DNA of 64,000 bases from Blepharisma stoltei (Eukaryota; Ciliophora; Heterotrichea; Heterotrichida; Blepharismidae), in the NCBI GenBank assembly GCA_914767885.1, contig CAJZBQ010000057.1, positions 1 to 64,000 of the forward strand. The letters are read 5' to 3'. The position numbers and the translations under genes are program-made. The notes under the pieces are model-generated. The model saw nothing but the letters and a program-made list of their open reading frames with translations, had not been told where the DNA came from and ran no database searches. Position 1 is the stretch's first letter, and every line of letters starts with the position of its first letter. Of the stretch, positions 46,094 to 58,382 are shown one piece after another.

Positions 46094-47232
46094 ATGGGAA
46101 ACAGACCATCAAAAAAGCCAGCTGTTGAGCTGAAAACCCATGAAGAACATCCAATGACTAACGAAGAAGCCAAAACCATCCAAAAACTACAACGACTGCA
46201 GTCTAGAAAACGCACAAAACGGAAGCTTGTCAATTTCTGTGACATAGAAGCCACCCCACCACAATCTCCTCGAGATGGCCAAAAAGATGATATTCAAAAA
46301 GAAATCCAAACGTTAGTAAAAAAAAAGAAAAATGAAGAAGCTTCGAATGGAAATTTTATGCCTTTAGCATTAATGAAAGCAGATGTCACTAAAATCGATG
46401 TGACAAAAGGACAAAGCTATCTAAAGAAAAAAAATAAGTCCGAGTTCCAAATATACCAAAATTTTATTTTTTAAAAAAAAAATAAAATTATTTTATTTTA
46501 TTTTATAATTCATTAAAAATAAGCATAAAAGTCCCAATCCCACCTGTCAAAAGGCACTCAAAATTCAAATCAATCCCCTTTGAATATGAAAAACAGCTAA
46601 AAACTTATGATGTGGCTCGACATGACTGATTCGGTGAAACCGAAAATATTTTTGAACCACAAACCACCAGAAGAGACTTTTTAAATTCTCCAAAAGCGGT
46701 AAATTTTAACTTAAAATTCACAAAAAACGCCAAAAAAGAGCGTGTGATGACTGAGGGGAATGAAGAAAGTGTGCCTTATGCTCCCATTTTTAAGCCAAAA
46801 AGACCTTCAAAGCTTAACTTGAATTTTGAAGGAATGCACCTTGAAGTGCCAAAACCTAAAGCTAGTGAAAATTTATTGCCTGCCACTCCTATGATAAATA
46901 GAGGCCAGCCGGGGCTTAGAAGTTTGGTAAAGGAAAGAAGCTTACAATTTATAGATCCTATGCCATTTGCATCGTTTTCTGGTAAAGACTCATCTATAAG
47001 ATCTCCACCCCCTTCAGCATTGCCAGTATTGCCAGACACTCCAATTGGGCCGAAAAATAAAATCATTAGATTAAGGACAAAAATCAGATCTAATCTAAGT
47101 AAGGACTTAGCAAATGAAAAATTGGAAGCTCCAAAGAATCTAAAAGACCAAATTGTATGGAAAGGTCAGAATGGTTATATTGATCGTTGAATTATTAATT
47201 TGTTTCTTAATAAGAATATCCTAAGTTCCTAA
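46094..47232 (+). CDS. Unknown basic protein
   Basis: ATG at 46094, 354 residues after removal of one IES. The start MGNRPSKK suggests N-myristoylation. A K/R-rich helix (QKLQRLQSRKRTKRKL, resembling an IQ-like segment) is followed by disordered Pro/Ser-rich sequence and a basic end (KIIRLRTKIRSNLSKD). TGA is Trp at ARHDWFGETENIF and IDRWIIN. No catalytic motif is visible. The stop codon TAA overlaps the target repeat of a downstream retroposon, so insertion left the frame intact. Confidence 0.65.
46454..46527. other. IES in the unknown basic protein gene
   Basis: 74 bp, with ATA at both ends (46451-46453 and 46525-46527). Excision joins S-E-F-Q-I to K-V-P-I-P-P in frame. Confidence 0.65.
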
Positions 47233-47241
47233 TTAAAGACA

Positions 47242-47561
47242 GAAATAAAATGTTGATGTCGACGGAATATGGACTCCCAGACACACTCCTATTGAGCAGG
47301 TAGGAACCGTACCATTGAAGCTGAAAATAGTGCCTCCACCACTTTTTGAAGTAGGCCTTCTGGTTTAAGGATGACTGTCGAAGAGGGAAGTTTTGTTTAT
47401 CTCCCAGAAAGTATTTGCCTGCCACCTAATCTTTGCTTATAGGGACTGAAGAGATATCCACAAGAGATGACTCTAACCTAGGGACCTAATCCTTAGGCTA
47501 AGTGGGTTTTAAGCCAGATAGGCAGGCGTCTTATAATTTTAACTTAACTTAATTAAAAACA
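47242..47561 (+). mobile_element. SINE-like retroposon, family C
   Basis: About 310 bp flanked by TAATTAAAGACA (47230-47241) and TAATTAAAAACA (47550-47561), a 12-bp duplication with one mismatch. The tail is TTAACTTAACTTAATT. Internal stretches such as GTCGAAGAGGGAAGTTTTGT and GTAGGCCTT match the 3.8 kb copy. It fills nearly the whole spacer between two genes on the same strand. Confidence 0.82.
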
Positions 47562-47609
47562 CTATTTATTTATTTTTTTAAAAAAAAAATATTTATTCTA
47601 TATCGCCAT

Positions 47610-49343
47610 ATGTCTTTAAAAGACTTTTTATTAATTTCAAAGCTCGGCGAAGGAGCCTATAGCGTCGTCTGAAAAGCTCTCCGAATCTGTGACAACGAAG
47701 TTTACGCCTTAAAAAAAGTATCCCTCGGCAAATTGAAACCAAAAGAAAAATCAAACGGTCTTAACGAAGTTCGAATTTTAGCAAGCATAAACCATCCCAA
47801 TGTAATTGCTTACAAAGAAGCATTTTTCGATGACGATAGCAACAGCTTATGCATTGTGATGGAATACGCCGATGACGGCGATTTATACCAAAGAGTCCTA
47901 GAATATCAGAAAAAAGGCACTTATATGGCAGAAAATTTTATATGAGATGTTTTAATACAGTTAACGAAAGGCCTTAAAGCGCTCCACAAGCTCAATATAA
48001 TGCATAGAGATTTGAAATCTGCTAATGTATTTTTGTGTAAGGACGGAAGTGTAAAATTAGGGGATATGAACGTTTCGAAAGTGGCTAAACAGGGGATGAT
48101 GAACACACAGACAGGGACACCTTATTATGCGAGCCCTGAGGTATGGAAAGATGCACCATATGATATTAAGTCTGATATTTGGTCACTTGGCTGTGTAATT
48201 TATGAAGCAATTACGCTAAAACCGCCTTTTCAGGCTGAAGATATGCAAGGGCTTTATAAAAAAGTGATAAAAGGGGATTATCATCCTATACCCAGAGGGT
48301 TTTCGCAAGATTTGGCTAATGTAATATCGCAGCTTATACAAGTTGACCCGAAGCTGAGGCCAAGCTGTTCACAAATTTTGATGATGCCTGCTGTGACTAG
48401 GAGGGTAAATTTAATAGAGGAGGACGAAAATATTGACAATTATTTGTTAGGGACTATTAAGATGCATAAAAACATGCCACAAGATAAGCTGCCAAGAGCC
48501 AAGTATAGAGATGATTTAAGACAGAATTTGAGTGAGCCGCCTCCTGAAAATGATTCCGATATAAAACAATTGACGAGTAAACAAAAAACGAAAGATTCTC
48601 TTAAGATGAAAAAGAATGCGTTTTCCGGTAGAGTTAAAGATTATAGTTTTGATAGCTTAATCTTCTTATGCAATTTTGTTTCAATTTTTTTAACACCTTA
48701 CTTCCCCTTCTCTGTGAGCAACCAAAACCATTGGGGAATAGTCCCTATTTTTTGGGTAAAGAACCATCCTCGTAAACGAGTAATATATATTTTTTTATTA
48801 TAAATTTTATTATAAAAATATTTTGATATATAAGTAATAATTATTATAATTAAATGTCAAATTAACTGTTTTAATTTAAACAGCTTGAATTTTTAAAAAT
48901 AAAAATTTGCAAAATTAAATTAATTTAGTTTTCAATTTTCGTTGATTGTAATTTTGCTAAATTTAGGGAAAAAATCCTCCATGAGAGAACAAAATTTTTT
49001 TGTTCGCTTACGAAGGGAGGGGGAGTTAGCACTCAACAACCTACAATTAAATTAATTTTTGTGTATTAATATTATTCTAGAAGGAAAGATAGGAAATCTT
49101 GAGAAATTTGGACTTTCTTCAGTAAAGAGAAAAAGCATTCGGAATAAGAGCGAAATGAGAGAAAATTATGACACTTTGAAACTTCCTGGTGTTTCACAAA
49201 AGACTAGGAAATATAAGGTCTTTGACGGTATTGAATCATTAAAAAGGGAAGGATATTTAATGAAATATATGCCTTTACCACAGCGAAGAAGAGTTTTTCA
49301 AAGAAACCCGAACACGAATCAAAGCTACATTGTCCATCTTTAA
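47610..49343 (+). CDS. NEK-like protein kinase
   Basis: After removal of the 411-bp IES the product has 440 residues. Kinase domain about 1-255: GEGAYSVVWKA (glycine loop, W from TGA), VYALKKV (catalytic Lys), MHRDLKSANVF, GDMNVSKVAK in place of the DFG region, TGTPYYASPEVWKD (activation loop end) and SDIWSLGCVIYE. NEK kinases in ciliates and plants often have a changed DFG, and D is retained, so it may be active. NEKs act on cilia, basal bodies and the cell cycle. The tail is basic and disordered. One TGA gives the W of ENFIWDVLIQL. The domain lies 5' of the IES, so only the tail is interrupted. Confidence 0.92.
48669..49079. other. IES in the NEK gene containing a MITE
   Basis: 411 bp between TA at 48667 and TA at 49078. 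Excision joins S-L-I-F-L to E-G-K-I-G-N-L-E-K in frame. Nearly all of it is a family 2 MITE. Confidence 0.8.
48700..49038 (+). mobile_element. MITE family 2, copy 2
   Basis: Same layout as the copy at 22.5 kb: two degenerate direct motifs at the left (TTCTCTGTGAGCAACCAAAA at about 48708, a second about 48765), a hairpin pair at the right (TCCATGAGAGAACAAAA, T run, TTGTTCGCTTACGAAGGGAG; 48979-49023) and a shared interior (TTTGATATATAAGTAATAAT). It lies in the coding region of the NEK gene as the body of an IES. Confidence 0.87.
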
Positions 49344-49517
49344 CTAATGTAAGATAAATTCAACAGTTTTAGTTGCTCAATTAATAATTTCACCTTCCCT
49401 AAAATTAAATTTTTTGATTGCATATTTATTTATATAAAATTTTGTCTAAATTTTATATTTTCTTTACTTTTATAAACATAAATTATGATGCTATAAATTC
49501 AATTAAGTAAATTATAG

Positions 49518-52500
49518 TTAAATTATCTCAATTAAGAAACATATTGCAAGAATCACCAACTGTTTTGCAGAGTCTAAACTAAGTGGTGTTAGGGCAGGGA
49601 CAGCAAGTGTTTTAATAGTTAATGCAACCTCATTTTCTGAAAACTGTGGATTACCTGGATAATTATTTCCACAGATAACGTATACATTGTAGTCTGTAGA
49701 CCCATTTAATCCACTAACAGTTACATTAGTCGCTACTCTTGCACTCATTTTTGCAGAAATAGATGGAACTATTTTATTTTCTGAATCAACCCCTAATACA
49801 ACTTGCTGAGGTATCAGCACTGAAGCATTATTTTTATTAGCCACCGCAGTTGCATATATATACCCATCCTCTTTAAGAGCCACTGAAATAGTAATTTCAC
49901 TATACTTGCCAGTTGTATAAACTTTAGGAGATAATTCATAAATACAAGGCTGAAAATATACAGCTTGGATTTTTGCTTTAGAAGATTGATCATAATAAGG
50001 GATGAGGCTGGAAAACGCTGGTTGGAATAGCCTAGTAATAATTGTTTGTGGGGTCGGATAGTTTGTACTTGACAAATCATCAACAATAAAAAAGGGTCAA
50101 AGCGACAACTAGTGACGTCACCAAGCCATCTTGGAATATGTGGTCAGCCCACACCCAAGCCTTCTATGAGGCTAGTCGCCAGATAAATCGCCGCACATCT
50201 CACCCGGCGCGTTGCCGTCGCTCGTCCAGACTCAGCTCCTGCGCGTGTTCCGCCTAAGGGTCATCCTCCCGTGGGGACGTGCTGAGAGGTAAAACTCCGA
50301 AATCTTGAGTGCACTGAGGAGTCGTGCCTTTGGTTATCCCCAAAGTTAAACGACTATTGCTGTGCAGAAGTTCTCGAGAGAAAACCCAACCCCATAAATA
50401 AAATTCCATGAGGGAGAGAAAAATTGCAGAGCCAATTTCTCTCGAACCGAATGCCATTTTATTTATGACAAATCATCAACAATATATACTTTATCTTATT
50501 AAATTTCTTATAATAAAAAACGAGTCACAGCTCTTCAATTTAAATACAATATTAACTAAAAATAATAATAAAAAAGAGTCCCATTGCTTTGTGAAAGCCT
50601 TCTTGACACACTTGATGTAGAAATTAGCCTTGACTCAGGTAAACTTAAAACAGTCATTAGTGCCGATTCTATTTTTTCCACTTGAGATTTCGTTAAATAA
50701 GTTTGGTTAAAATGAAGCTCAGCCATTGCAGCAGAATACCTAGAATCTGTGCCAAACTCACAAGAAGCCGCATCAGAAGAGGTTCTTCCAGCCATATCTT
50801 CAAGTCACACATAAAGCACATATGAAGTTTCGGCTAAAAGACCATCAAAATCAATACCATTATTAATTCCTCCATACAGAATTAAAGACCCAAACACAAT
50901 TTTCGTCACATTGGAGCTTAAAACTTGGTTTTTTGTGTCTAAAAAGGAGGGTTTTGGTGCCCCAAATAGTGATAACGAGTAGTATGCGATGGCTGCTTTA
51001 TTTGAGGATACAGAAAAGCTTGCAGAGGATTTTCCTGATTTATCTAAAGTAAGAGAGTTTATTGCTGGGGATATGCTGTCGCTTGAAATAATTCCAAAAG
51101 AGATGTTAACTGGGATATTTCTGTAGATAAATCTGTTTGTGCCTGATAAAGAAATAGTTAATAGAGGAATACCTGAAAGCGTTATATCACTGGATGCGGA
51201 AATATTGAATTTCTGTATATAAGAACTTGAAGTAAATTTTAGAATAGAAGGTGAAACAGTTAAGCCAGAGCTGGTATATGAAATTCCTAACGAAACTGAT
51301 ACATCTTCTGCAGGTGCCGCATCAAGAATAAACGATAATGGCAAACTCGTCCCGCCCACTGGAACCGATAATATTCCATTGATTCGTGAGCCTAGGTTTC
51401 TTAAATGAACTACTCTTAAATAGCTTTCAAAAATGGGTGTATAGAATGGAGATGACAGTTCTCCACTTATTGCCCATTGAACAATATATTTTATTCAATT
51501 GTATATAAAAAAAATAATTATTTAATGCAAAAAGAATAATATTTAAAAAACAGAGGATATAAGTGTCTGAAATTGTTATATAAGGAACTGAAATTGTAAA
51601 TGACGCTTTTACTTGTCCTACAGACAATGATATTTGGTTTGGCGTAAAAATGAAGCCTTCACAGTTAGGTATTAAAATCAAGCCTAAAGCACAGGGGTAG
51701 TCAAGTGTTATAAAAATGTCTTTAGAAGTTGACCCTGCTTCTACGCTGACAATTTCATCAGAATTTATTTTAATTAAAGGTCCTGGGTATACATAGTCAA
51801 AATCATAGTAATTTACATTCTGATAAGTCCGGCCCATTACAGCCTGATTTACACCATCATAAGTCCTGACTACCAAAGACCCCACTTTTCCTTCATACAG
51901 AGGGTTCGAAATATTTTTAATCTTAATTTCTAAATTTCCTGCATAAGCGGCGCTATTTCCTTCAATTTTTATAGTATTATAATATTTTTCTATATCTGGT
52001 GCTCCATTTTGCCAGAAATTACTTGTAGTACATTCAGGATTTGCGTTATCTAAAGAATACTGACTAGGAAAATCCACAAAAATTTCTCCTCCATTATCTT
52101 TGCTAGGCACCATATCATTAAAAGTGATATCCAAAGAAAAGCTATTAGAATACCTCGTATACAAATTTAAGTTTACTAAATAGTTCAGGATCATTATGCT
52201 AGGAGACTCATATATTAAAGCAGGCCCTGCTTTATCATTATACTGAATTCATGCATTTTCGCTTATTATCCCTACCTTAAAATAATCAGTTTTAGCAGAA
52301 GTGTAGGATGGGTTAATAATTCCGTATAGAGAAATATCAATTTTGCATGATTTACAATAGGTGTAATCAGAGGCTAAAGTAATTAAAATTTCATGGTCAT
52401 TAGAGCTGTTTCAAGACATATCATAGGATCCTGAACATTTTATCGTATTTCCTAGCCAATTGTCATAGGAATTTGGGAAAATAATAGAAATGCTATAGTC

Positions 52501-55500
52501 TGTAGTAAAACTAGCAGAAGGTAAAATAGAAAATTCATAAGTAGCGATTTCTCCTTCATTTCTAGGGTAAAAAACTATATCAGATATAGACAAAGATTTT
52601 GGATCTTCCAATATTTTAGCCGAAAACGTGCTTGGTAGCGTCGTATCTAAAGTAACCCCATTAAATTCTGTATGTGCATAAAATGACGAAAAAGTCCCTT
52701 GGCCGGGGTTTTGTATTTGTCTTACCCTTAAAATAAAATTTTCCTCAATTTTACTTGCTGTTACAGCCACAATTTCTGCACCATTCATAGTGCATGATTT
52801 TAAAATTCCACTATCTAAAATACAAGATAAAGGTGACGGAAATGCTGCATATTGGCTTGGGAAATATATATGAATAGACCCTCCTATATGTATATAATTT
52901 GTCACTGCACAAGAAAACATATAATCAGCATATAAATATCTATTGCTTGGAAATGGGCTTAAATCTGCACAAAATAGCTCCCCAGCTGTATATTGGGTAT
53001 CAAAATTTAATTCTGGGATAGAGTTAAAGCTATCTATTGTATATCCCTCATTGGTTTGTACTTTAACTGAAAATGTGCCTGAGCTTGAAGGGTTTATGAA
53101 GCCAAAAATCATGATGTTTATATAAGATTTTTCTGGAAGACTTAAAAAGTTAGAAATTGTGATGGTAGTTGTGGAGGCTACGCAGGAAATTCCTGCATTA
53201 GAAGCTTGTTGCAGCCCAATATATGAACAAATTAATCCTGGGCTGAGACTAGTCAAAGTGTACATATTTGAAAAATTTATCAAAATTTTTGAGTTTTCAG
53301 GAAGTTTATTTAAGGTCTGCAACTTAATTGTATATGTAACCCCAGCTGAGCCTTTATGCAAATCGTCAGCTTCTAAAGTTGCTTTTAAAAGAGTCCCTTC
53401 TGTTAATGCTGGAATATACGTGGATTCAGTGACTATATTTTCAGCTAGACTATTTTGGCATGCATATATAATTATTCCATTACGTCCTGCTGGCACTGAT
53501 CCTGGATTTTTAAGTCCTGATATTCTTAAAGTATGAGTAGCCGCCGACAAGGCAGAATTTTGGATATAAATCATATTTGAAGCGCTGAAGCAAAAACATG
53601 TTTTTGAATTATTATCTACTTTATTCTTTATATACAAGAATACCATTTATTTTTAAAATATTAAGTAATACAAATAATAGGCTTTAATTTCTTAGAATTA
53701 TATTATAGAAATATACATGATATTGAATCAGTGCAATAGCCTTCTCCATGCACAGGGCTTATTCTCACTAAAATTGCTGAGTTTAGTCCTGATGTTGTAT
53801 CTGTTGATATTGTAAAACTTGTTATTGTCAACTCACTATCTGCAAATAAGTTTAAATTTGATAAAGAAATCGTCGCACTATCTGTTGATGACTGTGTGGG
53901 GTCACTTCCTGCAAGATAATTAACTGTGTCTCTATTTAAAGTGGTTGTTTTATAACTACTTCTTAAATATGCTGCTATAAAACCTATTGATGATACTGCA
54001 GATTGTGAATATTTTATATTAGGGAACATAAATTCTACAGTACTCCCTGAGCTTATCTGGCTATAGCCTGTTATTCTGATTACTACATTATTTGAAGCTC
54101 CAGTTGAAGCTGGGACTTGTGCCAAATAACAATTAATTTGTTTTTGAGGACTTTTGCATTCTATTAATGATTCTTGTCCAGCTCCTAGCCCTAAATCAGT
54201 CCTAAATAATAAATTAGTCGAATCCTTTGTGGGGACTGAAATTTCAATATAGCTATAACTATTTGTTAAATCATTAGGGATTACTGCAGATGGGATATTT
54301 ACAGATGGGCTTATAGTAAAGCTTAAAAGTGTAGGGGTATCTTTAACTGTATGCACAGGCAAGAATCCAGAAGAAGTAAACGCTGGGTACGTGATATGGA
54401 CTATTACAGACCCAGTTTCTAATAAAAGAGAATTTTGGTCATAGGACTGGACGTCTATATAGTAATATCCTTCATACTGAGGGGTTGTTAGGACTGAAGA
54501 AATAGCGATTTTTGAGTCATGATAAGAAAGAAAGTCTCCTGAGCCTGCAGGGTAGGTAGAAGTGCTTGAAAAAAGCTTGACTTTTATAGTAGTGCCTGCA
54601 GAAGTGCATGATAAAGAATTATCAGTTGCTACATTTTTAGGGGTGATTTGGCAATTAGAATTTGTCGGATTTCCAATAGTAAAATCACTTGGAAAAGTAA
54701 ACCAGACATACCCTTGGTTTGGGATTAATATATTAGGGATTATTGTAAACGTCGCTGTTTGGACACTATTTGGTGTATTTGCCATATTTAAAGAAACAGA
54801 AAGTGAGGTATAGCTAGAAATAATGGTTTTTGCGTCAGATAAATTTTGGTCTATTGTATTCCCATTCTCATTCAGGGTAGATATAGCAATGGCTTTTGTG
54901 GCTCCTGAGTTCGGCAGATTTGTTAATTGGACTGTCAGTGATATTTCTTGTGGCTTAAAAGCTTGAAAATTAGTTATTATTAGAATTTTGGTACTTGTAG
55001 AGTATGACATAGTTACGGTCTGAAACTGAGAAATATCGATAAGCCCATAATTCATATACAAAATACTGCTACCATCACAATTAAAATTTGAGCTAAATCC
55101 AAGAGTAATTGACCCACCTAGGGGTATAGAATGGGCAGGGGTAAATTTTAGTGTATAAAGTTGAGTTTTCCCACGTGAAGCTATAAAAGAGTTATTAGGG
55201 GTTAATGATATGTTAGTTATATCACCAGCTGTTATAGATATACCTGGGATATTTACCGCTTTGTCTATAATAGAATTTGTTTTCGTGGTCCCTGTTTGAA
55301 TGCTAAAACTCCCAGTTGTCTGGACATAGCCTGGAGTTGTAGCAGAAATGCTTATTGATATATAAGAGCTTGCTGAAATATCAACAGGCAGCTCATTAAG
55401 CGTCACCTCATTCCCAGAAACCACACAATAATTGTTAGCTTGAGCCAATTTTCCATCGATTTTCAAATTTGTGCAGCTTGGGGTATTGCTTATAAGAAAA

Positions 55501-56245
55501 CCATTAGGGAACGTAAATTTCATCCAATTTCCTTTCTGTAAGCTTGTCTGGGTTTTAAAGCTAAATAAATAATTTGTCGAGGAATTTACCTTGGAGTTCC
55601 CATTGGTGTCTATAGCTACCTGAGCAGACGTCAAAGCTCCAGGAGAAGGAGAAATCCCAATAACCCCAAACACAGAATTGCGTTGGGTTAAATATTGAGA
55701 AGAATAAGCTGAAATTTGAAAAGGTCCGGTACCTCCAGATGTGGAAGGATTCAGAACGCTATAAACTGCGACTGAAGTAAAGCTTTGGGTATATATTAGT
55801 TTATTACTTGTAAGAGTAACTTGGAGGTTTGATATAGTGCATGGCATGCTGCAAGTTACTGCTGTAGTTAGAGATGAAGAATATTGTCTAGGAAAATCAA
55901 TAATTATATACTGGATTGGCTTAGCTGCTTATGGGTTAATCTGGAAAAAATCTTAGGTGTTTTCCCCTAACAGCTCATTTTTATAGACTTTTTAAGGTTT
56001 TTGCACACAAAAATCTATATAAAAATTATTTTAATGTAAAATCAACCAAAAGAAAATACCCAATCTTGTATAAAATCTCCAATAAGAGCTTGTCTTGACA
56101 GCTGAAATGTAAATGTATAATCTGCATATTCATTGGCATTGTTTTTAGAAGGGTTTATTGGTAAAATATCAGCTGGGGTTATAGTGCCAATAGAGCTGAA
56201 TGATCTTCCTCATGCTTGGAAAATTGTTAAGAAAAATATTAGCAT
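49518..56245 (-). CDS. Very large secreted or surface-anchored repeat protein
   Basis: One gene of about 1,975 residues once four IESs and one retroposon (total 800 bp) are removed; the sum leaves a multiple of three. ATG at 56245 starts a signal peptide (MLIFFLTIFQAWG). The body is a long series of beta-rich units of about 120-150 residues with recurrent patterns such as F-x-F-P-x-x-Y, C-x-x-x-x-x-x-x-x-C pairs, and I-x-N-P-x-x-x-G, with many Ser/Thr and several Cys. The C-terminus is hydrophobic (QLVILAICFLIEII), fitting a GPI signal or a membrane anchor. TGA is Trp at e.g. VLYVWLEDMAG and DMSWNSSND. Surface coat or adhesion is likely; I cannot name the family. Confidence 0.85.
50089..50484 (-). 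mobile_element. SINE-like retroposon in the surface-protein gene
   Basis: 396 bp including one copy of an 18-bp target repeat, GACAAATCATCAACAATA (50071-50088 and 50467-50484). On the minus strand it starts ATAAAATGGCATTCGG, as the other families do, and is strongly GC-rich. Its interior does not align clearly with A, B or C, so it may be a fourth family. It lies directly beside an ordinary IES (50484-50567). Confidence 0.88.
50484..50567. other. IES in the surface-protein gene, beside a retroposon
   Basis: 84 bp with TAT at both ends. Together with removal of the retroposon at its 18-bp repeat it joins S-N-G-T-L-F-Y to I-V-D-D-L-S-S in frame. Confidence 0.7.
51486..51558. other. IES in the surface-protein gene
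   Basis: 73 bp, repeat TATAT/TAT at the ends. Excision joins I-S-D-T-Y-I to V-Q-W-A-I-S-G in frame. Confidence 0.8.
53617..53711. other. IES in the surface-protein gene
   Basis: 95 bp, TA ends. Excision joins D-S-I-S-C-I to D-N-N-S-K-T in frame. Confidence 0.7.
55905..56056. other. IES in the surface-protein gene, near the signal peptide
   Basis: 152 bp, TA ends. Excision joins I-Q-D-W-V to I-I-D-F-P-R-Q-Y in frame and removes TAG/TAA stops. Confidence 0.75.
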
Positions 56246-56273
56246 TTATTATTAAAGATTAATTAATTTAAGC

Positions 56274-57044
56274 TTAATGCTTGGATTTCTTTTTCTTTTT
56301 ATCGAGCTTTAAGTCGACTTTCTTTTTATCAGTCCAGAACTTCGCACAAATTTTGATTGGCTCAAAAGTATTTGCCGCAAAAGCTGCTTTGCCTACAACA
56401 TGGGTTTTTGCCATTTCTTCAGTAGCAAATCTTTCTGAGAGTCCTTTAATGGCAGTGTTCAAATTTTCGATAACTTCTTTAGTTTCTTCCAAGACCTTTT
56501 TTACCCCAGATAACCTGCTGCAATTAACCGCTATACATTTAGTGGCTTTTAGTTTGTCCATAGGACCAAGACTTTCCATGCCGCTTTTAGCCTCTTCAGG
56601 GAAGTTTGGGATTCTTTCAATGATATCATTAAGTTGAGGTCTCAGTTCTTCAAGTCTGTTAGGTGCCGTTTCTAAGGTTTCAACAAGATCGTTCCATCTG
56701 TCGACGATTGAATAATGATCGCTCTTTAAACCTTGTTTATCTACTTCAATATACGGTTTATAGTCAACAAGCCTCAGATGAATTTTTTCAAAATCCCCAT
56801 CAGTTGAAGCTGAAAAACAATAAAGCATCATTGTGATCGCATCACTAAGAGTTTGATGCTTTATCACATGAGCTCCTGTAGCTCTCGTGAAGTACTTTAT
56901 AGCTCTTTTAAGCGACTTAGAAACATTGTGGAGATTCTGAATTGGGTCTTTGACATTGTAAAACATGTCATCAACAACTGCAATTTTGCATCATTCTAAG
57001 TTAAGATTGACGCTCTTTTTCTTTTTGCTGTGGTGGCCACCCAT
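56274..57044 (-). CDS. MG-start lysine-rich-end protein, paralogue 1
   Basis: ATG at 57044, 256 residues, no IES. MGGHHSKKKKS at the start suggests N-myristoylation plus a basic patch for membrane binding. The core is helical with YCFSASTDGDF, which is almost identical in the next gene, and RWNDLVETLET. The C-terminus is a Lys run (LDKKKKKSKH). TGA is Trp at NLEWCKIAV. The downstream neighbour on the same strand is a paralogue of exactly the same length. Function unknown; a peripheral membrane protein is the best guess. Confidence 0.78.
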
Positions 57045-57497
57045 TAGATTTAGATTATAATGACAAAAATTAAGTCAACTGATTATTGATTAAATGGATA
57101 AAATTTTAATTAATGGCAGAGATGGGATTTTTATCATTATTGGACAACTCATAAATAAATATTTTAGTGTTAGGGTTTAATAAATTGAGAAGTCGTCTGA
57201 AAGAGATAAATAAAAATAATTCGAGCCTGTCAGAAATGTACAGAAAATGTACTTTCAAAATTTTAAAATCCTTGGCTGACGTTACTTTTCTATTCAATTG
57301 CTAATAACTTCTATTGATTTAATTTTTTTTCTAATTTCCGATCTTTATATTTTAATTTTCTAAGCTTCAGCTTTTTTATATTGAAACAAAAATGTCTACC
57401 CTTTCCCTTACATTTCTAAGATTAATAAGATTAAACAAAATATACACACACAGTTATTTCGATAAATATTGAATTATTTATTTGGCATCAAGCCTAT
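57045..57497. other. Intergenic spacer
   Basis: AT-rich; a 63-codon minus-strand opening here begins with TTG and is not supported. Nothing else seen. Confidence 0.4.
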
Positions 57498-58382
57498 TTA
57501 CTTTTTCTTTGGTTTTGGAGGCTTATCCAAAGTGAGATCGATTTTAGTAGGGTCTGGCCAAAACTTCCTTATAATATCTTTTGGCACATAAACATGGTCT
57601 TTATGAGCGTCCTTGCCAATTTTTTCTATCTTTGCTCGTTCTTCGCTTGTGCATTTACTTGCAAAACTAGCTAGTGCTTGAGTAACCTCAGCAATAGTTT
57701 TCGTGAACTCAGTAAGGATTTTGCTAGCTGCAGTCAGCCTAGATACATTTGTAGCACAGCACTTTATTCCTCTAGCTTTGTCTATCATATTTGCGTTTTC
57801 TAATGCACTTTTTGCTTGGCTAGGGAAATCGGGGATTTTTTCAAAGAATTCTTTTAATTGTCCTGGGAGCTCGGCTGCTTTTGCTACGGATTCTTCTATT
57901 GCTTCTAGCATGTCGTTCCAAGCGTCTGCAATATGATGATGTTCAGGCTTGAGACCGTGCCTTTCTATGTTCACATATGGCTTTTCTGGTACAATTTCCA
58001 GATTGATTTTGCTGAAGTCGCCATCAGTTGACGCTGAGTAGCAATAGAGCATTGAATCCAGCCAGGTCTGTTATTTTTAAGAAAAAATCAATACATGAAT
58101 AATGATTATTTTTTATTTATTTGCAAAATAATAAATTATAAGAGGTTTTTTCTTTAAATAATAGTCTAAATCCAGCGCGTCTTTGAATGTAGCGTCTTTG
58201 ATGATGTGGCAGCCAGCTGCCTTTTTCAGCTTTCTGATATGTTTGTTAAGTTTATGACTAACCTTGTCAAGAGTTGCGAGAGGCTCAGCTGCCGCACTGA
58301 ACATGTTATCGATATCTACAAGATTGCAGACCTCCATCTCAATGTTGATTTTCGTTTTCTTCTTGCTTCCACCACAGCCCAT
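57498..58382 (-). CDS. MG-start lysine-rich-end protein, paralogue 2
   Basis: 256 residues after removal of a 114-bp IES. MGCGGSKKKTK at the start (myristoyl Gly plus Cys) and a Lys-rich end (PPKPKKK) mirror the neighbour. The shared core is Y-C-Y-S-A-S-T-D-G-D-F, then the amphipathic helices KIPDFPSQAKSALENA and CCATNVSRLTAASKIL. Sequence identity between the two is moderate, so the tandem duplication is old, and only this copy carries an IES. No known domain. Confidence 0.78.
58063..58176. other. IES with a non-TA pointer
   Basis: 114 bp flanked by the 8-bp repeat AATCCAGC (58055-58062 and 58169-58176), without TA. Excision joins F-K-D-A-L-D to S-M-L-Y-C-Y, matching the paralogue. Confidence 0.88.
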
